Source: Sphingomonas phyllosphaerae (GTDB taxonomy: Bacteria > Pseudomonadota > Alphaproteobacteria > Sphingomonadales > Sphingomonadaceae). From it: a DNA stretch of 64,000 bases. The notes under the pieces were generated by a model. The model did no database searches. It had not been told where the DNA came from and saw only the letters and a list, made by a program, of their open reading frames with translations. The DNA is taken from positions 102,250 through 166,249 of the forward strand of contig NZ_JAPYKH010000009.1 of NCBI RefSeq assembly GCF_029623345.1. The letters are read 5' to 3'. How positions within the stretch are numbered: the first letter of the stretch is position 1; every line of letters starts with the position of its first letter. Shown piece by piece: positions 24,034-35,113 of the stretch. The position numbers and the translations under genes are program-made.

Positions 24034-25122
24034 ATGAAATATACGAAGCTCGGTAACTCTGGCACGGTGGTGTCGCGGATGGCGCTTGGCACCATGTATT
24101 TCGGTGACGAGACACCGGAAGCTGAGTCGCTGGCTATCCTGGACGCGTTCGTCGAGGCCGGTGGTACACATTTCGACACGTCCGATGTCTATGCGGAAGG
24201 TCGCTCGGAGGAGATCATCGGCAAGTGGTTTGCTACCCGCCCGCAGGACATCACCGATCAGGTCGTGCTTGCGAGCAAGGGCCGCATGGGGGACCCGGGT
24301 CGAGGCAATGATCTAGGCCTGTCACGGCGCCACCTTCACCGCGCGCTCGAGGGCTCGCTTCGTCGTCTCGGGCGCGAGACGATCGATCTCTATCAGCTTC
24401 ATGCGTCCGACCTGACGACGCCGATGGAGGAAACAGTTGCCTTCCTCGCCGACGCGGTGCGCGCCGGCAAGATCCATTACGTCGGCTTGTCGAACTTCTC
24501 GGGTTGGGAACTCCAGCGCTTCGTATCGACCGCTGAGGCGATGGGTGCACCCGTACCGGTGTCGCATCAGCCGCAGTACAGCCTGCTCTCGCGCTGGGTG
24601 GAATGGGAGGTGCTCCCGGCCGCCATCAACAACGGCCTGGCGATCCTGCCCTGGTCGCCGTTGGCATCGGGCTTTCTCACCGGCAAGTACAAGCGGGGTG
24701 AAAAGCCCGCGTCCGACACGCGTGCGGGATCGGAGAAGCCGCTCTACCAGTGGACGTCGTCCGACTACGCCAAGTCGGATCAGAATTGGGAGGTAATCGA
24801 GGCGGTGGTCCGTATCGCCCGCGGCCTTGGCGTTCCCCCTTCTCATGTTGCCCTTAGCTGGCTGGCCAATCGTCCCGGCGTCACTGCGCCGATCGTTGGC
24901 GCACGTACGCTCGCTCATCTGACCGACAACATCGGCTTCGTCGATCTCGAGCTCGACGCCGAGACGACGCGGATGCTGGATCAGCTCAGCGCTCCAATCG
25001 CGCCCGGCTATCCTTATGACGACTTCGGACAGGGACAACGGGCGCGGTGCGTGGAAGGCAGCGAGCTACAGCCCCAGCAGCCCTATGAAAACGGCTCCGA
25101 GCACCCGACCGGACGCAGCTGA
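24034..25122 (+). CDS. Aldo/keto reductase (AKR11/YajO-like)
   Basis: This 362-residue AKR has MKYTKLGNSGTVVSRMALG, HFDTSDVYAEGRSEEIIGKW (Asp/Tyr), LASKGRMG (Lys) and IDLYQLHASD (His). The C-terminal half has NRPGVTAPIVGARTLAHL. Start ATG 24034; an upstream in-frame extension has no family similarity. The C-terminal tail beyond about 335 (GSELQPQQPYENG) is longer than usual. It is divergent from the isochorismatase-cupin-CMD operon. Confidence 0.9.
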   Translation: MKYTKLGNSGTVVSRMALGTMYFGDETPEAESLAILDAFVEAGGTHFDTSDVYAEGRSEEIIGKWFATRPQDITDQVVLASKGRMGDPGRGNDLGLSRRHLHRALEGSLRRLGRETIDLYQLHASDLTTPMEETVAFLADAVRAGKIHYVGLSNFSGWELQRFVSTAEAMGAPVPVSHQPQYSLLSRWVEWEVLPAAINNGLAILPWSPLASGFLTGKYKRGEKPASDTRAGSEKPLYQWTSSDYAKSDQNWEVIEAVVRIARGLGVPPSHVALSWLANRPGVTAPIVGARTLAHLTDNIGFVDLELDAETTRMLDQLSAPIAPGYPYDDFGQGQRARCVEGSELQPQQPYENGSEHPTGRS

Positions 25123-25157
25123 CACGCGCCGGCAAATCCCGATCAAGGGTCCCGGCG

Positions 25158-26279
25158 TCAGGCAACGCGCCGGGACCGTGCCGTACGCATGAAATCACGA
25201 CTGAAGTTCCGTCCGGCAAGCACGATCTGTTTCGCTATCGTCAGCCTGGCCCTTTCATAGGAGGCGAGCGTCTCGGGCAGCGAGCTATTGCCCCGGTTCG
25301 ACAGCGAGATGGCGTCGGCAAGCGCAAGGGCATCATCGAACGCCGATCGCAGCCCCATTGCGGTCATCGGCGTCGGAAGATGCGCGGCGTCTCCGACCAA
25401 GCAGAGCCTGCCACGGGCAAGTCGTTCGGGCACATATTCGGCCGTCGGAGTCGCGATGATGCTGTGCCGCGCCACGCAGTCGTGGATGGCCTCTCGCCAC
25501 GGGTCTGGCCAAAGCCGCTCCGCTTTCGCTGCTAACTCCGCGTAGATGTCGTCGGGGATCTCGTCTGCCCTGAGCGTCCGCTGCACGACACGATCGACCA
25601 CCGCACCGGTGGACCTCAGCAAGGTATCGCACCCGCCGTCGTACCACGCCCAACTAACGCGACGTCGTCCGGACTCGGTTGAGCCGTCTACCCCGGGCAG
25701 TGGCGCACCAAGGAAACAGTAGCCTTCAGCCTCATGGTAGGCGAAGCCGCTGGGATACGGCGGTGAGATCGCCGTCTCGTCGCTTATGCCGAGCCAGATC
25801 AGGTAGCCAGCGAAGCTCGCGTCTGGTCGATCCGGGGCAACAAAGCGACGCACCACGCTTCGATAGCCGTCGGCTCCGATCACCATGTCCGCGGCGAACA
25901 CCTGTCCGTCGCAGGCTTCAGCCCATGCATGGTGCTGATTCTGGCCCAGCTCGCGAACCTGGGCATGATGGACGACCTCAATCGCGGGATCGCGGTCGAC
26001 CGCGGCACGCAGGCAATCGTGTACCGCGACCCATGTCTGTATCCCGCCGCGCATCGCCGGCTGATCCGCTGTCGGCGGTTTCCCCGTCAGCCGCTCCAGC
26101 ATGCCCTCAACAGCGGATAGGGAGGCTCCGGTGCGACCATTGTCGTCCGAGCGCTCGAGCATCGTGACGCTCATGCCAATACGCGACAGGCTGAGCGCCG
26201 TCATCAGACCGGAAAGCGAAGCGCCAACGATGATGGCTGTGCCGGCGAACGTTGCCGGGCGCGTTTGTGGGCTCGTCAT
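25158..26279 (-). CDS. FAD-dependent monooxygenase (PHBH-like)
   Basis: This 373-residue flavoprotein has the N-terminal GxGxxG-type FAD motif (IIVGASLSGLMTALSLSRIG), the DG motif (DMVIGADGYRSVVRRFV) and the GD motif (GRLCLVGDAAHLPTPMTAMGLRSAFDDALAL, in two parts). It belongs to group A aromatic hydroxylase-like enzymes. The start at 26279 precedes MTSPQTRPA. The first motif has Ala at the first Gly position. Substrate unknown; the redox context suggests an aromatic or xenobiotic compound. Confidence 0.9.
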   Translation of the reverse strand: MTSPQTRPATFAGTAIIVGASLSGLMTALSLSRIGMSVTMLERSDDNGRTGASLSAVEGMLERLTGKPPTADQPAMRGGIQTWVAVHDCLRAAVDRDPAIEVVHHAQVRELGQNQHHAWAEACDGQVFAADMVIGADGYRSVVRRFVAPDRPDASFAGYLIWLGISDETAISPPYPSGFAYHEAEGYCFLGAPLPGVDGSTESGRRRVSWAWYDGGCDTLLRSTGAVVDRVVQRTLRADEIPDDIYAELAAKAERLWPDPWREAIHDCVARHSIIATPTAEYVPERLARGRLCLVGDAAHLPTPMTAMGLRSAFDDALALADAISLSNRGNSSLPETLASYERARLTIAKQIVLAGRNFSRDFMRTARSRRVA

Positions 26280-26364
26280 GGTATTTCCCAAGCGGTGATC
26301 GATGCTGCCATGTGACCGCCCGCAGCTGGACGGCCCGCCACGTGCGGGTTTGCCCACCTTGGAG

Positions 26365-27360
<996 letters not shown>

Positions 27361-27392
27361 TTAGTCGATTCTCGCAGGGCGGACGCCGCCAG

Positions 27393-28355
27393 TCAGAACC
27401 GCTCGCCGACGAGTTCCTCGGCCTTTTCCCAAAGCGCCTGCGCACGTTTCGGGTCGACGGCGTAAGGGCGTACGCCACCAGCAATGCCCTCGCCGTCGCT
27501 GACCGGCGCCACATGGCAATCCTCGCAATACTGGCCTCCGATCATGTCAGCATCGGCAACGGCTGCCGCCCATAGCGTGGTCGCGGCGCCCTGCTCGACG
27601 GTCTTCCACTGAAAAGGCGGCAGGCCGGCCGCGGCGTTGGTGCGATTGATCGAGGCGACGAGTGCCTCATCCTCCTCTCGGCTATAGTGGCGCTGCAGCT
27701 CTGTCCTGATGCCGCCGGGATGAACAGCGGCCGCTCGTATGCCGCGATCTCGGTGGCGGCGGTCGAACTCGACAGCAATTAGCGCATCGCCAGTCTTGGA
27801 GCGGCCGTAAGCCGTCCAGCGTTCGTAGTCCGCACGCTCAAAGTTGGGATCCTCCAGATCCACATCAGCGATGCCGTGTGCCGCGGACGAAAGCATAACA
27901 AGGCGGCCGCCGGCCCGCATCAATGGCGCGAGGCGGTTGGCCAGAACGAAGTGGCCAAGGACGTTGGTGCCAAACTGCGTTTCAAAGCCATCCTTGGTCA
28001 GCCCATAGGGCGTAGCCATGACACCTGCATTGGCGATCACGAGGTCGAGCGATCTACCCGTCGCAATTAGTAGGTCTGCACAGGTGCGGACGCTAACCAA
28101 GTTGGCGAGATCGACTTCGACCAGCTCCAGCCGTCCACCGCCGCTCTCGGCGGCCTCCCGGACCGATGCCGTGGCGGCATCGGCTTTGGCCAGATTGCGG
28201 ACGGCACCGATGACCTCCGCCCCGTGGGCCACGAGCGCGCGCGCGGTTTCGACGCCTAGGCCGGAAGATGCTCCTGTGACGAGCGCCAAAGTCCCAGTCA
28301 GATCGATGCCGCGCAGCACCTCGTCAGTCGTCGTATTAAAGCCAAAGTTCGTCAT
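27393..28355 (-). CDS. Short-chain dehydrogenase (retinol dehydrogenase/WWOX-like)
   Basis: This 320-residue SDR has LALVTGASSGLGVETARAL, LDLVIANAGVMATPYGLT, VMLSSAAH (Ser) and YGRSK (Tyr/Lys). The extra C-terminal region and the NAGVM form place it with the long retinol dehydrogenase-like branch. The ATG at 28355 begins MTNFGFNTTTDE; upstream extension to 28634 lacks family sequence. Cys pair in QYCEDCHVAPV near the C-terminus is notable. Substrate unknown. Confidence 0.9.
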   Translation of the reverse strand: MTNFGFNTTTDEVLRGIDLTGTLALVTGASSGLGVETARALVAHGAEVIGAVRNLAKADAATASVREAAESGGGRLELVEVDLANLVSVRTCADLLIATGRSLDLVIANAGVMATPYGLTKDGFETQFGTNVLGHFVLANRLAPLMRAGGRLVMLSSAAHGIADVDLEDPNFERADYERWTAYGRSKTGDALIAVEFDRRHRDRGIRAAAVHPGGIRTELQRHYSREEDEALVASINRTNAAAGLPPFQWKTVEQGAATTLWAAAVADADMIGGQYCEDCHVAPVSDGEGIAGGVRPYAVDPKRAQALWEKAEELVGERF

Positions 28356-28401
28356 CGAATGTATCCAGGTGCCTGGGAGGGGATCGGAGAGAAGTGCGAA
28401 C

Positions 28402-29994
28402 TCAGTAGAGGCCGGACTTGTCCCAAAAGTCGCAATGATGTGCGGTGGCAAATCGGCCCGACACCATCCGAGCGTTCGGCAGCAAGAAGGTCTGAAAGTT
28501 GTCCTTCTTCGCGTCATACCGCGGCCACGTGCTTTCGCGTGATGTGATCTGGCTGAGGTGAGCGAAGTAGCCGACCATCTCGTCTGAGAGCTTCGTTTGC
28601 AGCGGGTTGAGCGTAATGGTGACATCGGCACCACCGCGGAACCCGGGAAACAGATAGGCCAGTTCGTAGGTATGAGCGGCCAGCATTGGGAACGACATCG
28701 GGCCGACGTAAGACGGTGCCGTCCGATCGCCGAACTCGTAAGCGTAGACGGGGATCTTGTCGGAAAGCGACCGGTTCAGCGCCCGCGCGGTGCAGGCGAA
28801 CATGCTGTCGGTGCTTGCTGCCGCGTAGGCCTCGCTCGGCGAGACATATTCCGTCAGTGGGTACTCACGCAGGACCTGCGGCAGCATCTTCGTGCCATAC
28901 AGGCCGGTGAGTGCCGTCGCGTACCCCCCCTCGGTGAGCGGCTTCCCGGTCAACAGCTCGGGCAGTGCGATGAAGAAGCGACCTTCGTCGCGTGTGGTCC
29001 CGTTGACCAGCGTGACCTTGTTGACCCGACCGGTTCTGAACGCGTCGGCCGGGTGGATCGGCAAGGTCTGGCCGTCGATAACGAACTCGTTAAGCGTATA
29101 CGGGCTCTGAGCATCGAGAATGCGCTTGGTGGGCAAGCTCCGCAGGCATGCGACATCGTCAGGTCCGCATCCGACTGCTTTCGCGAGCCCCGCACCAGCC
29201 TGTTCTGCTACGGGGAGCGGGCGCGGCGCGCCAAAGCCGGGATGGCGCGTCATTACGCCGGCGCCGCTCATCGCGATGGCGTGCTGAAACAGCCCGGCGG
29301 ATGTGGGTGACGCAACGTGCGCCATCACGCTGTTCCCACCGGAAGACTCCCCGGCGATCGTGACGTTGGCGGGGTCTCCGCCGAAGGCGGCAATGTTCTG
29401 CTGCACCCAGCGAAGCGCGGCCTGCTGATCCATCAGCCCGTAATTGCCAAAAGCATGCCCCTCGCGATCGATCGCGGGGTGTGCAAAGAAGCCGAAGGCG
29501 CCCAGTCGGTAATTGATGGTGACGACGATTGCCTTCCCGTCGACGGCAAGCTTGGCCGGGTCGTAATCCGCTCCCTGGCCGACCCAAAGGGACCCGCCGT
29601 GGATCCACACGAACACCGGCAGTTTCTGCCCCGTGTTGGCGACCTCAGAGCCCCTGTAGACATTCAAGTACAGGCAGTCTTCGCTGCCGCCGGCGCGGGC
29701 GAATACGCCGAGGTCTGAATTCTGCGAGCAGCTGCTAGGAAGCGTGTTTGCCTTCCTCAGAACCGTCCACGGTTCGCTCGCCTCGGGCGGCTGCCAACGC
29801 AGCGGTCCCACAGGCGGCTTGGCGTAAGGAAGGCCAAGCCAGCTATCCAAGCCTTTTGCCGAGACGCCGACGATAGGACCTGACGCCGTTTGAACCGCCA
29901 GGGGATCGAGCGTTTGTGCTGAACCAGCGACGACAGGGTTGAGCACGGCTAGGAAGGCAGCCAGGGCTATGCGTGTTTTGAGGAGGCTTTTCAT
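28402..29994 (-). CDS. Secreted type-B carboxylesterase
   Basis: This 530-residue alpha/beta-hydrolase has a signal peptide (RIALAAFLAVLNPVVAGSA). Carboxylesterase type-B signatures are LGLPYAKPPVGPLRWQPP, EDCLYLNVYRG, PVFVWIHGGSLWVGQG (oxyanion hole) and the nucleophile elbow TIAGESSGGNSVMAH. The catalytic His lies in the C-terminal AAHTYELAYLF region. It hydrolyses esters in the periplasm. It is 46 bp upstream of the retinol dehydrogenase-like SDR on the same strand. Confidence 0.94.
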   Translation of the reverse strand: MKSLLKTRIALAAFLAVLNPVVAGSAQTLDPLAVQTASGPIVGVSAKGLDSWLGLPYAKPPVGPLRWQPPEASEPWTVLRKANTLPSSCSQNSDLGVFARAGGSEDCLYLNVYRGSEVANTGQKLPVFVWIHGGSLWVGQGADYDPAKLAVDGKAIVVTINYRLGAFGFFAHPAIDREGHAFGNYGLMDQQAALRWVQQNIAAFGGDPANVTIAGESSGGNSVMAHVASPTSAGLFQHAIAMSGAGVMTRHPGFGAPRPLPVAEQAGAGLAKAVGCGPDDVACLRSLPTKRILDAQSPYTLNEFVIDGQTLPIHPADAFRTGRVNKVTLVNGTTRDEGRFFIALPELLTGKPLTEGGYATALTGLYGTKMLPQVLREYPLTEYVSPSEAYAAASTDSMFACTARALNRSLSDKIPVYAYEFGDRTAPSYVGPMSFPMLAAHTYELAYLFPGFRGGADVTITLNPLQTKLSDEMVGYFAHLSQITSRESTWPRYDAKKDNFQTFLLPNARMVSGRFATAHHCDFWDKSGLY

Positions 29995-30124
29995 CGGAGT
30001 TCCTTGTTCGTCCTCCTCGAAATAGTCTGTTCGCGGCTAATCGATTAGCCATGGCGAACAGCATGTTATCATGTGCTCGGTGCATAGATCGTGGCGGCAA
30101 ACGGCCATGCTACTAGACGAGCAG

Positions 30125-31324
30125 TCAGCCGCGGACCTTGCTCAGATTCCGCGCCCACATGGCACATACGAGCGAACCGGCCCCTGCAACCGCAACAACC
30201 GCCCCGAGCGGCCAGGCCGTCCCGTCAGCGAATGCGCCGACCAGTGCAGATCCGATCATGCCGCTGCCATATTGGATGGCGCCGACCAGCGCCGACGCGC
30301 TGCCGGCCATCTCTGAGAAGTCGGCCAGAGCGCCCGCAAAGGAGTTGGCGATGACCAAGCCGGTCATGGACACGAACACGAAGAGCGGCACAACGAGGCC
30401 TATCAGACCGCCCATGTCAGAAGAGGCTGTGACAGCGAGTGCGCAGCCCGCCAGGGCGGCGAGCCCGGCGCCAATGGAGAGCATCCGCGACGCGCCAAAG
30501 CGCGTCACCAGCCTCGCATTCACCAGGTTGCCGATCATGACGCCGACGATGCCAGCCCCAAACAGAAGGCCGTAAAGGCTTGCCGGGACATGGTGATAGC
30601 TGATGTAGGCAAAGGGAGAGCCGGCAACGTAAGCAAATGTGCCGGCGAAGAAGAAACCGCCAGCACAGCTAAAAGCCATGAACCGACTGTTGCGAAGCAG
30701 GACGCCGTAGCCTTTGAGCGACCGGCTAAACGACAACTCGCTTCGCCGATCCGCGCCGAGCGTTTCTGGCAGAGCGGTCAGTGCACACAGCGTCGCGACG
30801 CCCACGCCGACCAGTGTCCAGAAGATCGCTCGCCATCCTGCAATGGCAAGTATCTGTCCCCCGATGATCGGACCAATAAGCGGTGCGATGCCCATGGCGA
30901 TCATCAAGGTCGATAGCATGCTGGCCGCTCGGTCGCCTTCATAGAGATCCCGCACCATCGCACGAGATAGAACAACCCCTGCACAGGCGCCGAACGCTTG
31001 TACGAGGCGCCAGCCGACGATTGCTGCTGGTCCGTCGGCGGTGGCACAACCAGCGGATCCTATCGCGAAGATTATGATCCCGATCGCCGTTGGTATGCGA
31101 CGACCGAACCGGTCACTAATCGGTCCCCATGCTAGCTGGCCGAGACTAAATCCTACGAGATAGCCAGAAATCGTCCACTCGAGCACGCCCGAAGATGTCT
31201 GGAGGGCGGCAGCCATTGCTGGCATCGCCGGAAGATAGATGTCGGTCGATATCGACGCGAACGCCATCAAAAGGCTGAGAATGGCCAGGACCATCATCGG
31301 TTGACGGCCGTCCGCGTGCTGCAT
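30125..31324 (-). CDS. MFS drug-resistance transporter, Bcr/CflA family
   Basis: This 399-residue exporter has 12 hydrophobic helices. SISTDIYLPAMPAMAAAL is the Bcr/CflA signature in helix 1, with WGPISDRFGRRIP in loop 2-3 and LVQAFGACAGVVLSRAMVRDLY in helix 4-5. I set the start at ATG 31324, just before the first helix; a reading to 31570 adds about 80 residues without transporter features. No strong ribosome site is seen. It likely expels a toxic compound by proton antiport; the LysR gene upstream on the same strand may control it. Confidence 0.88.
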   Translation of the reverse strand: MQHADGRQPMMVLAILSLLMAFASISTDIYLPAMPAMAAALQTSSGVLEWTISGYLVGFSLGQLAWGPISDRFGRRIPTAIGIIIFAIGSAGCATADGPAAIVGWRLVQAFGACAGVVLSRAMVRDLYEGDRAASMLSTLMIAMGIAPLIGPIIGGQILAIAGWRAIFWTLVGVGVATLCALTALPETLGADRRSELSFSRSLKGYGVLLRNSRFMAFSCAGGFFFAGTFAYVAGSPFAYISYHHVPASLYGLLFGAGIVGVMIGNLVNARLVTRFGASRMLSIGAGLAALAGCALAVTASSDMGGLIGLVVPLFVFVSMTGLVIANSFAGALADFSEMAGSASALVGAIQYGSGMIGSALVGAFADGTAWPLGAVVAVAGAGSLVCAMWARNLSKVRG

Positions 31325-31584
31325 CGAAGGGTGCGGCACTCTAGCGCTATTCGAGCGCACTTCAACTAAGACCTGGGCTGTGTTTATCGGTTGAGATCTG
31401 CATGCCAAACGCTCCGCTTCGCCTGACGGATTCAGGCCTGCTACCTCCACGATGTGGCATCCCTGGTTTTGGGGATAAGGTACCGTGATCGGCATGAGAT
31501 TATGCAAATCGTTCATAGATCGCGATTGGCTGCGTGTTGTGAGCAGGAGCCAAGCTAATACGCAGTGCACGATGGCAGCCTTCG

Positions 31585-32481
31585 TCAGCTGCCCATCAGG
31601 TTATTCGCAAGATGGTCCAGTGCTACACGCAGCCGCGGCGGCATGTGCAGCATCGTCGGCCAGACGGCATAGGTCTGCAAAGGGGGTGCGATCGCATCGG
31701 GAAGAAGCCTGACCAGCGACCCGTCAAGGATGTGATCTTCGACGAGCCAGTCTGGCATCAGTGCGACCCCGAGGCCGCGCAGAGCGGCGTCTACGATCGC
31801 ATCCTGACTATCAAATTGGAGCCGCCATTTCAGAGTGGCGACCTGCGGCTGCCCACTGGCATCGTTGAATGCCCATGCATACAGCTGGTCACCGCGCCAG
31901 TACACAAGTGCATCGTGCTCGGCGAGATCATCGATCGTCTGGGGCGTTCCTCGTTGTTGAAGGTAAGCGGGAGAGGCGCAGGCAATCTTGGTCTGAGTTG
32001 CTATCCGGCGGGTACTGAGCCCAGCACCAGCACTTGTCCCACCGTTGCGGATGGCGATGTCGAAGCGACCACCCACAATATCGACAACTGTGTCGCTAAA
32101 TCGAAGGTCAAGCTCGAGCGCTGGATACCGCTCCGCCAGGTCAAGGAGCAGCGGCGCGATCTTCTTTCGTCCGAAAATGATTGGAGCAGAGACCTTAAGG
32201 CGACCGACCACCTCGTGACGTCCGCTTTCGAGCATGACTTCAGCCGCGCGTAATTCGTTGATCGCACGCTGGCACCGTTCGTAATAGAGCTGACCCTCCT
32301 CGGTCAGGATGCTCGATCGGGTCGACCGCAGGAATAAGCGAACCCCGAGCCGGTCCTCCAGACGTGCGATCGCCTTTCCTACCGCGGAGCGGGTTAACGA
32401 CAGCCGCTCCGCCGCTCGAGCGAAGCTGCCCGCCTCAACCGCCGCGACGAAAACCGGCACATCATCGAAGCTCTGACGCAT
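31585..32481 (-). CDS. LysR-family transcriptional regulator
   Basis: This 298-residue regulator has the N-terminal helix-turn-helix (FVAAVEAGSFARAAERLSLTRSAVGKAIARLE, in two parts) and a LysR substrate-binding domain (VVGRLKVSAPIIFGRKKIAPLL; FDIAIRNGG). It lies divergent to the flavodoxin-like gene at 32588 with 106 bp between, the usual layout for a LysR regulator and its target. Confidence 0.92.
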   Translation of the reverse strand: MRQSFDDVPVFVAAVEAGSFARAAERLSLTRSAVGKAIARLEDRLGVRLFLRSTRSSILTEEGQLYYERCQRAINELRAAEVMLESGRHEVVGRLKVSAPIIFGRKKIAPLLLDLAERYPALELDLRFSDTVVDIVGGRFDIAIRNGGTSAGAGLSTRRIATQTKIACASPAYLQQRGTPQTIDDLAEHDALVYWRGDQLYAWAFNDASGQPQVATLKWRLQFDSQDAIVDAALRGLGVALMPDWLVEDHILDGSLVRLLPDAIAPPLQTYAVWPTMLHMPPRLRVALDHLANNLMGS

Positions 32482-32587
32482 CGTCCACTCTGTATCCTGG
32501 CAGGCTACACTGAATAGCCCAAATGTCGCCTCTGTAAAAGTAGGGGACCCACTATCTGGTGAGGCGTACTCTCACAAGGATAGCAAA

Positions 32588-33148
32588 ATGAAGGTTGCCA
32601 TCGTTTATGACAGCGGCTTTGGCCACACCGCCAAACTTGCTGCGCATGTCGCCAAGGGCGTGGAAGAGGTGGAGGGAGCGACGGCAACCCTCATGGCGGT
32701 GCGCGACGGCGCGGTTGATTGGAAGGCGCTCGAGGAAAGCGACGCCATCATCTTCGGATCACCCACCTACAATGGTCTTGTCAGTGCGCAGCTAAAAACC
32801 TTTATGGAGGAGTCGACCCGCACCGCCTGGATCCCGCAGAAGTGGCGCAACAAGATCGCGGCCGGCTTCACCAACTCGGGTTCTATGCATGGCGACAAGC
32901 TGAACTCGCTCGTTTCCATGGCGCTGTTCGCCGCTCAGCACGGCATGATCTGGGTTGGGCTCGATCTATTTCCAGGCAAGAGCGACGGCGATCTCAATCG
33001 GGTCGGCAGTTGGCTGGGTGCAATGGCCTTTTCCGACGACGCGCCCGCCGATGTTACCCCGCCTGACAGCGATCTGCGAACGGCTGCGTACCTCGGCAAG
33101 CGCGTTGCAGAGGTTGCGGCGAAATTTGCCGGGACCGCTACTAACTAG
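32588..33148 (+). CDS. Flavodoxin-fold NAD(P)H:quinone oxidoreductase, WrbA-like
   Basis: This 186-residue flavoprotein has the flavodoxin phosphate-binding loop at IVYDSGFGHTAKLAAHVAKG and the isoalloxazine contact IIFGSPTYNGLVSAQLKTFM. KIAAGFTNSGSMHGDKLNSL follows as in WrbA. WrbA enzymes reduce quinones with two electrons and so prevent redox cycling. ACAAGGATAGCAAA precedes the ATG. It is the likely target of the divergent LysR regulator. Confidence 0.9.
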   Translation: MKVAIVYDSGFGHTAKLAAHVAKGVEEVEGATATLMAVRDGAVDWKALEESDAIIFGSPTYNGLVSAQLKTFMEESTRTAWIPQKWRNKIAAGFTNSGSMHGDKLNSLVSMALFAAQHGMIWVGLDLFPGKSDGDLNRVGSWLGAMAFSDDAPADVTPPDSDLRTAAYLGKRVAEVAAKFAGTATN

Positions 33149-33258
33149 GCGTACGCCGTCCAAGGTGTGCGCGGGCGCTTGCAGCGTAAGTCGCTGCTCC
33201 GCCCGCTCATCACACCTTCGGAAGACCGCACGATCCGCGATAAGGACGGACAGAGGCG

Positions 33259-34011
33259 ATGACGGAATCCAACGATGTGAACTCGGCGATGTTCGCCATG
33301 CTGGACGCTGTTGCTCCACCGCTCGCCCCCTACACCCGCGATCGGATAATTGACGAGCTTTGGCACCGCCCTGGTCTGTCGACACGAGATCGTGCGATCG
33401 TGACACTCGCGACCCTCATCGCTCGTAACGCGGCGCAAGCCTATCCGTACTATACCAACAAGGCTCTCGACAGCGGCGTGGCGCCCGTCGAAGTTTCGGA
33501 GCTTGTGGTGCATCTCGCTTTCTACGCGGGCTGGCCGTCCGCCGTCGGGGCGTTGGCAGTGATTAAGGACGTGTTTGCGTCACGAGGTATCGGCCGCGAC
33601 GCTCTCGCACCGTGCGAGCTGGATCTGCTGCCTTCAACAGCCATCCCGGACGGCGTTGGCCAAGATGCGTACATTGGAAGCGAAGTGGCAAGCGTATCCC
33701 CCGCCCTTGCACATTTTAGCCGCGACCTCCTTGATCAGGAGATTTGGCGGCGGCCGGACCTTGCACCTCGAGATCGAAGCCTAGCCACCGTAACTGCGCT
33801 CGCAGCTCTGGGGCAAACCGAGCGTTTCCCCCTCTACGTTAGCCGCGCCATCGCGCTGGGCGTTACGACCGAGCAGCTCGGCGAAGCGCTGGCTCATACC
33901 GCATTCTACGGCGGATGGGGACTGGCCCATCAGGCGGCGCTTGCGTTGGGGAGGTCGCTGCAGCTTGAAACAGGGGCAACCCAGCAGCTGCGCGACCCAA
34001 CGACGCTGTAA
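33259..34011 (+). CDS. Tandem carboxymuconolactone decarboxylase-domain protein
   Basis: This 250-residue protein is built of two CMD domains in tandem. Copy 1 has LSTRDRAIVTLATLIARNAAQ and VSELVVHLAFYAGWPSAVGAL; copy 2 has LAPRDRSLATVTALAALGQTE and LGEALAHTAFYGGWGLAHQAAL. Neither has the AhpD CxxC pair. Ring-opening lactone decarboxylation is the family name activity, but many members have unproven roles. It follows the flavodoxin gene on the same strand with a 110-bp gap. Confidence 0.9.
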   Translation: MTESNDVNSAMFAMLDAVAPPLAPYTRDRIIDELWHRPGLSTRDRAIVTLATLIARNAAQAYPYYTNKALDSGVAPVEVSELVVHLAFYAGWPSAVGALAVIKDVFASRGIGRDALAPCELDLLPSTAIPDGVGQDAYIGSEVASVSPALAHFSRDLLDQEIWRRPDLAPRDRSLATVTALAALGQTERFPLYVSRAIALGVTTEQLGEALAHTAFYGGWGLAHQAALALGRSLQLETGATQQLRDPTTL

Positions 34012-34192
34012 CGAACGGCTGGCTTGGCATGGTCTGATCGCCCTCCACGCCTGAAAGGAGCCTGAGGACGAAGTACGGGTGCGCTCGATCTTTGCTCAGC
34101 GGCGCCTCTCTGTGCTAATGCACGGTAATCATAGATTGATGACGCTTTTGCGGCCGCAGTTCACAAGATTGATCAAAGGGGCAGCGCGGAAC

Positions 34193-35092
34193 GTGCAACG
34201 GGACGACTTGAACGATCTCCACGCGTTTTCAGTTATCGCCGAGGAATGCAACTTCACGAAGGCGGCAGCGCGTTTGGGCATGTCGCAGTCGGCTTTGAGC
34301 CATGCGCTTCGCCGTCTCGAGACGAGGCTCGGCATCCGCTTGCTCATTCGAACGACCCGCAACGTCGCGCCCAGCGAAGCAGGGATGCGTCTTCTGGCGC
34401 GGCTTGCGCCGGCTCTGGAGAATATCGAGGAGGGGCTAAGGGCCGTCGGAAACCTCCGGGAGACACCATCGGGCACAATCCGGATCACGGCGTCGGAGCA
34501 CGCTTGCGACACCGTGCTGTGGCCGGTCCTGAAAGATTGGCTTCCGCAGTACCCTGAGATCGAGGTCGAGCTTAGCATCGATCAGCGCATGACCGATATC
34601 GTCGACCACCGGTTCGATGCCGGCGTCAGGATCGGCGAAGCGGTGGCCAAGGATATGATCGCAGTGCGGATCGGTCCAGATCTGCGTCTAATAATCGTCG
34701 GGGCACCCTCTTACCTGGATCGACACGGGGTCCCAAAAACACCGCAGGACCTAATATCCCACCGGGGCGTCAATCTGCGACTCCTAAGCGCCAATACGAT
34801 CTATTCGTGGGAGCTTGAGAAGGACGGGCATGAGGTCAGGATCAAACTCGAGGGTTCGCTGATTTTCGACAGCCCCCGGATGGTCTTACGCGGCGCTATG
34901 GACGGCTTCGGTCTGGCGTTCGTCAACGAGAACGAAGCCGTGCCCCATCTTGCAAGCGGCGCACTTCGCCAAGTCCTCTCCGACTGGACACCGCCGTTTG
35001 CCGGCTATTATCTTTATTACCCGAGCAGGCGGCAGCAGTCCGCCGCGTTCTCACTCCTTGTAGAGCGATTGCGAGCGAACGTGCGGGGCTGA
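34193..35092 (+). CDS. LysR-family transcriptional regulator
   Basis: A LysR regulator of about 299 residues from GTG 34193 (QRDDLNDLHAFSVIAEECNF), with AAAGGGGCAGCGCGG upstream. The HTH is FTKAAARLGMSQSALSHALRRLE; the effector domain contains GTIRITASEHACDTVLWPVL and VDHRFDAGVRIGEAV. Longer starts at 34079 or 34139 would add 20-38 non-family residues. It belongs to the same subgroup as the regulator at 49156-50064. Its target may be the nearby minus-strand SDR or the genes before it. Confidence 0.88.
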   Translation: MQRDDLNDLHAFSVIAEECNFTKAAARLGMSQSALSHALRRLETRLGIRLLIRTTRNVAPSEAGMRLLARLAPALENIEEGLRAVGNLRETPSGTIRITASEHACDTVLWPVLKDWLPQYPEIEVELSIDQRMTDIVDHRFDAGVRIGEAVAKDMIAVRIGPDLRLIIVGAPSYLDRHGVPKTPQDLISHRGVNLRLLSANTIYSWELEKDGHEVRIKLEGSLIFDSPRMVLRGAMDGFGLAFVNENEAVPHLASGALRQVLSDWTPPFAGYYLYYPSRRQQSAAFSLLVERLRANVRG

Positions 35093-35113
35093 TGCGTCAA
35101 CAAATGGCCTGCG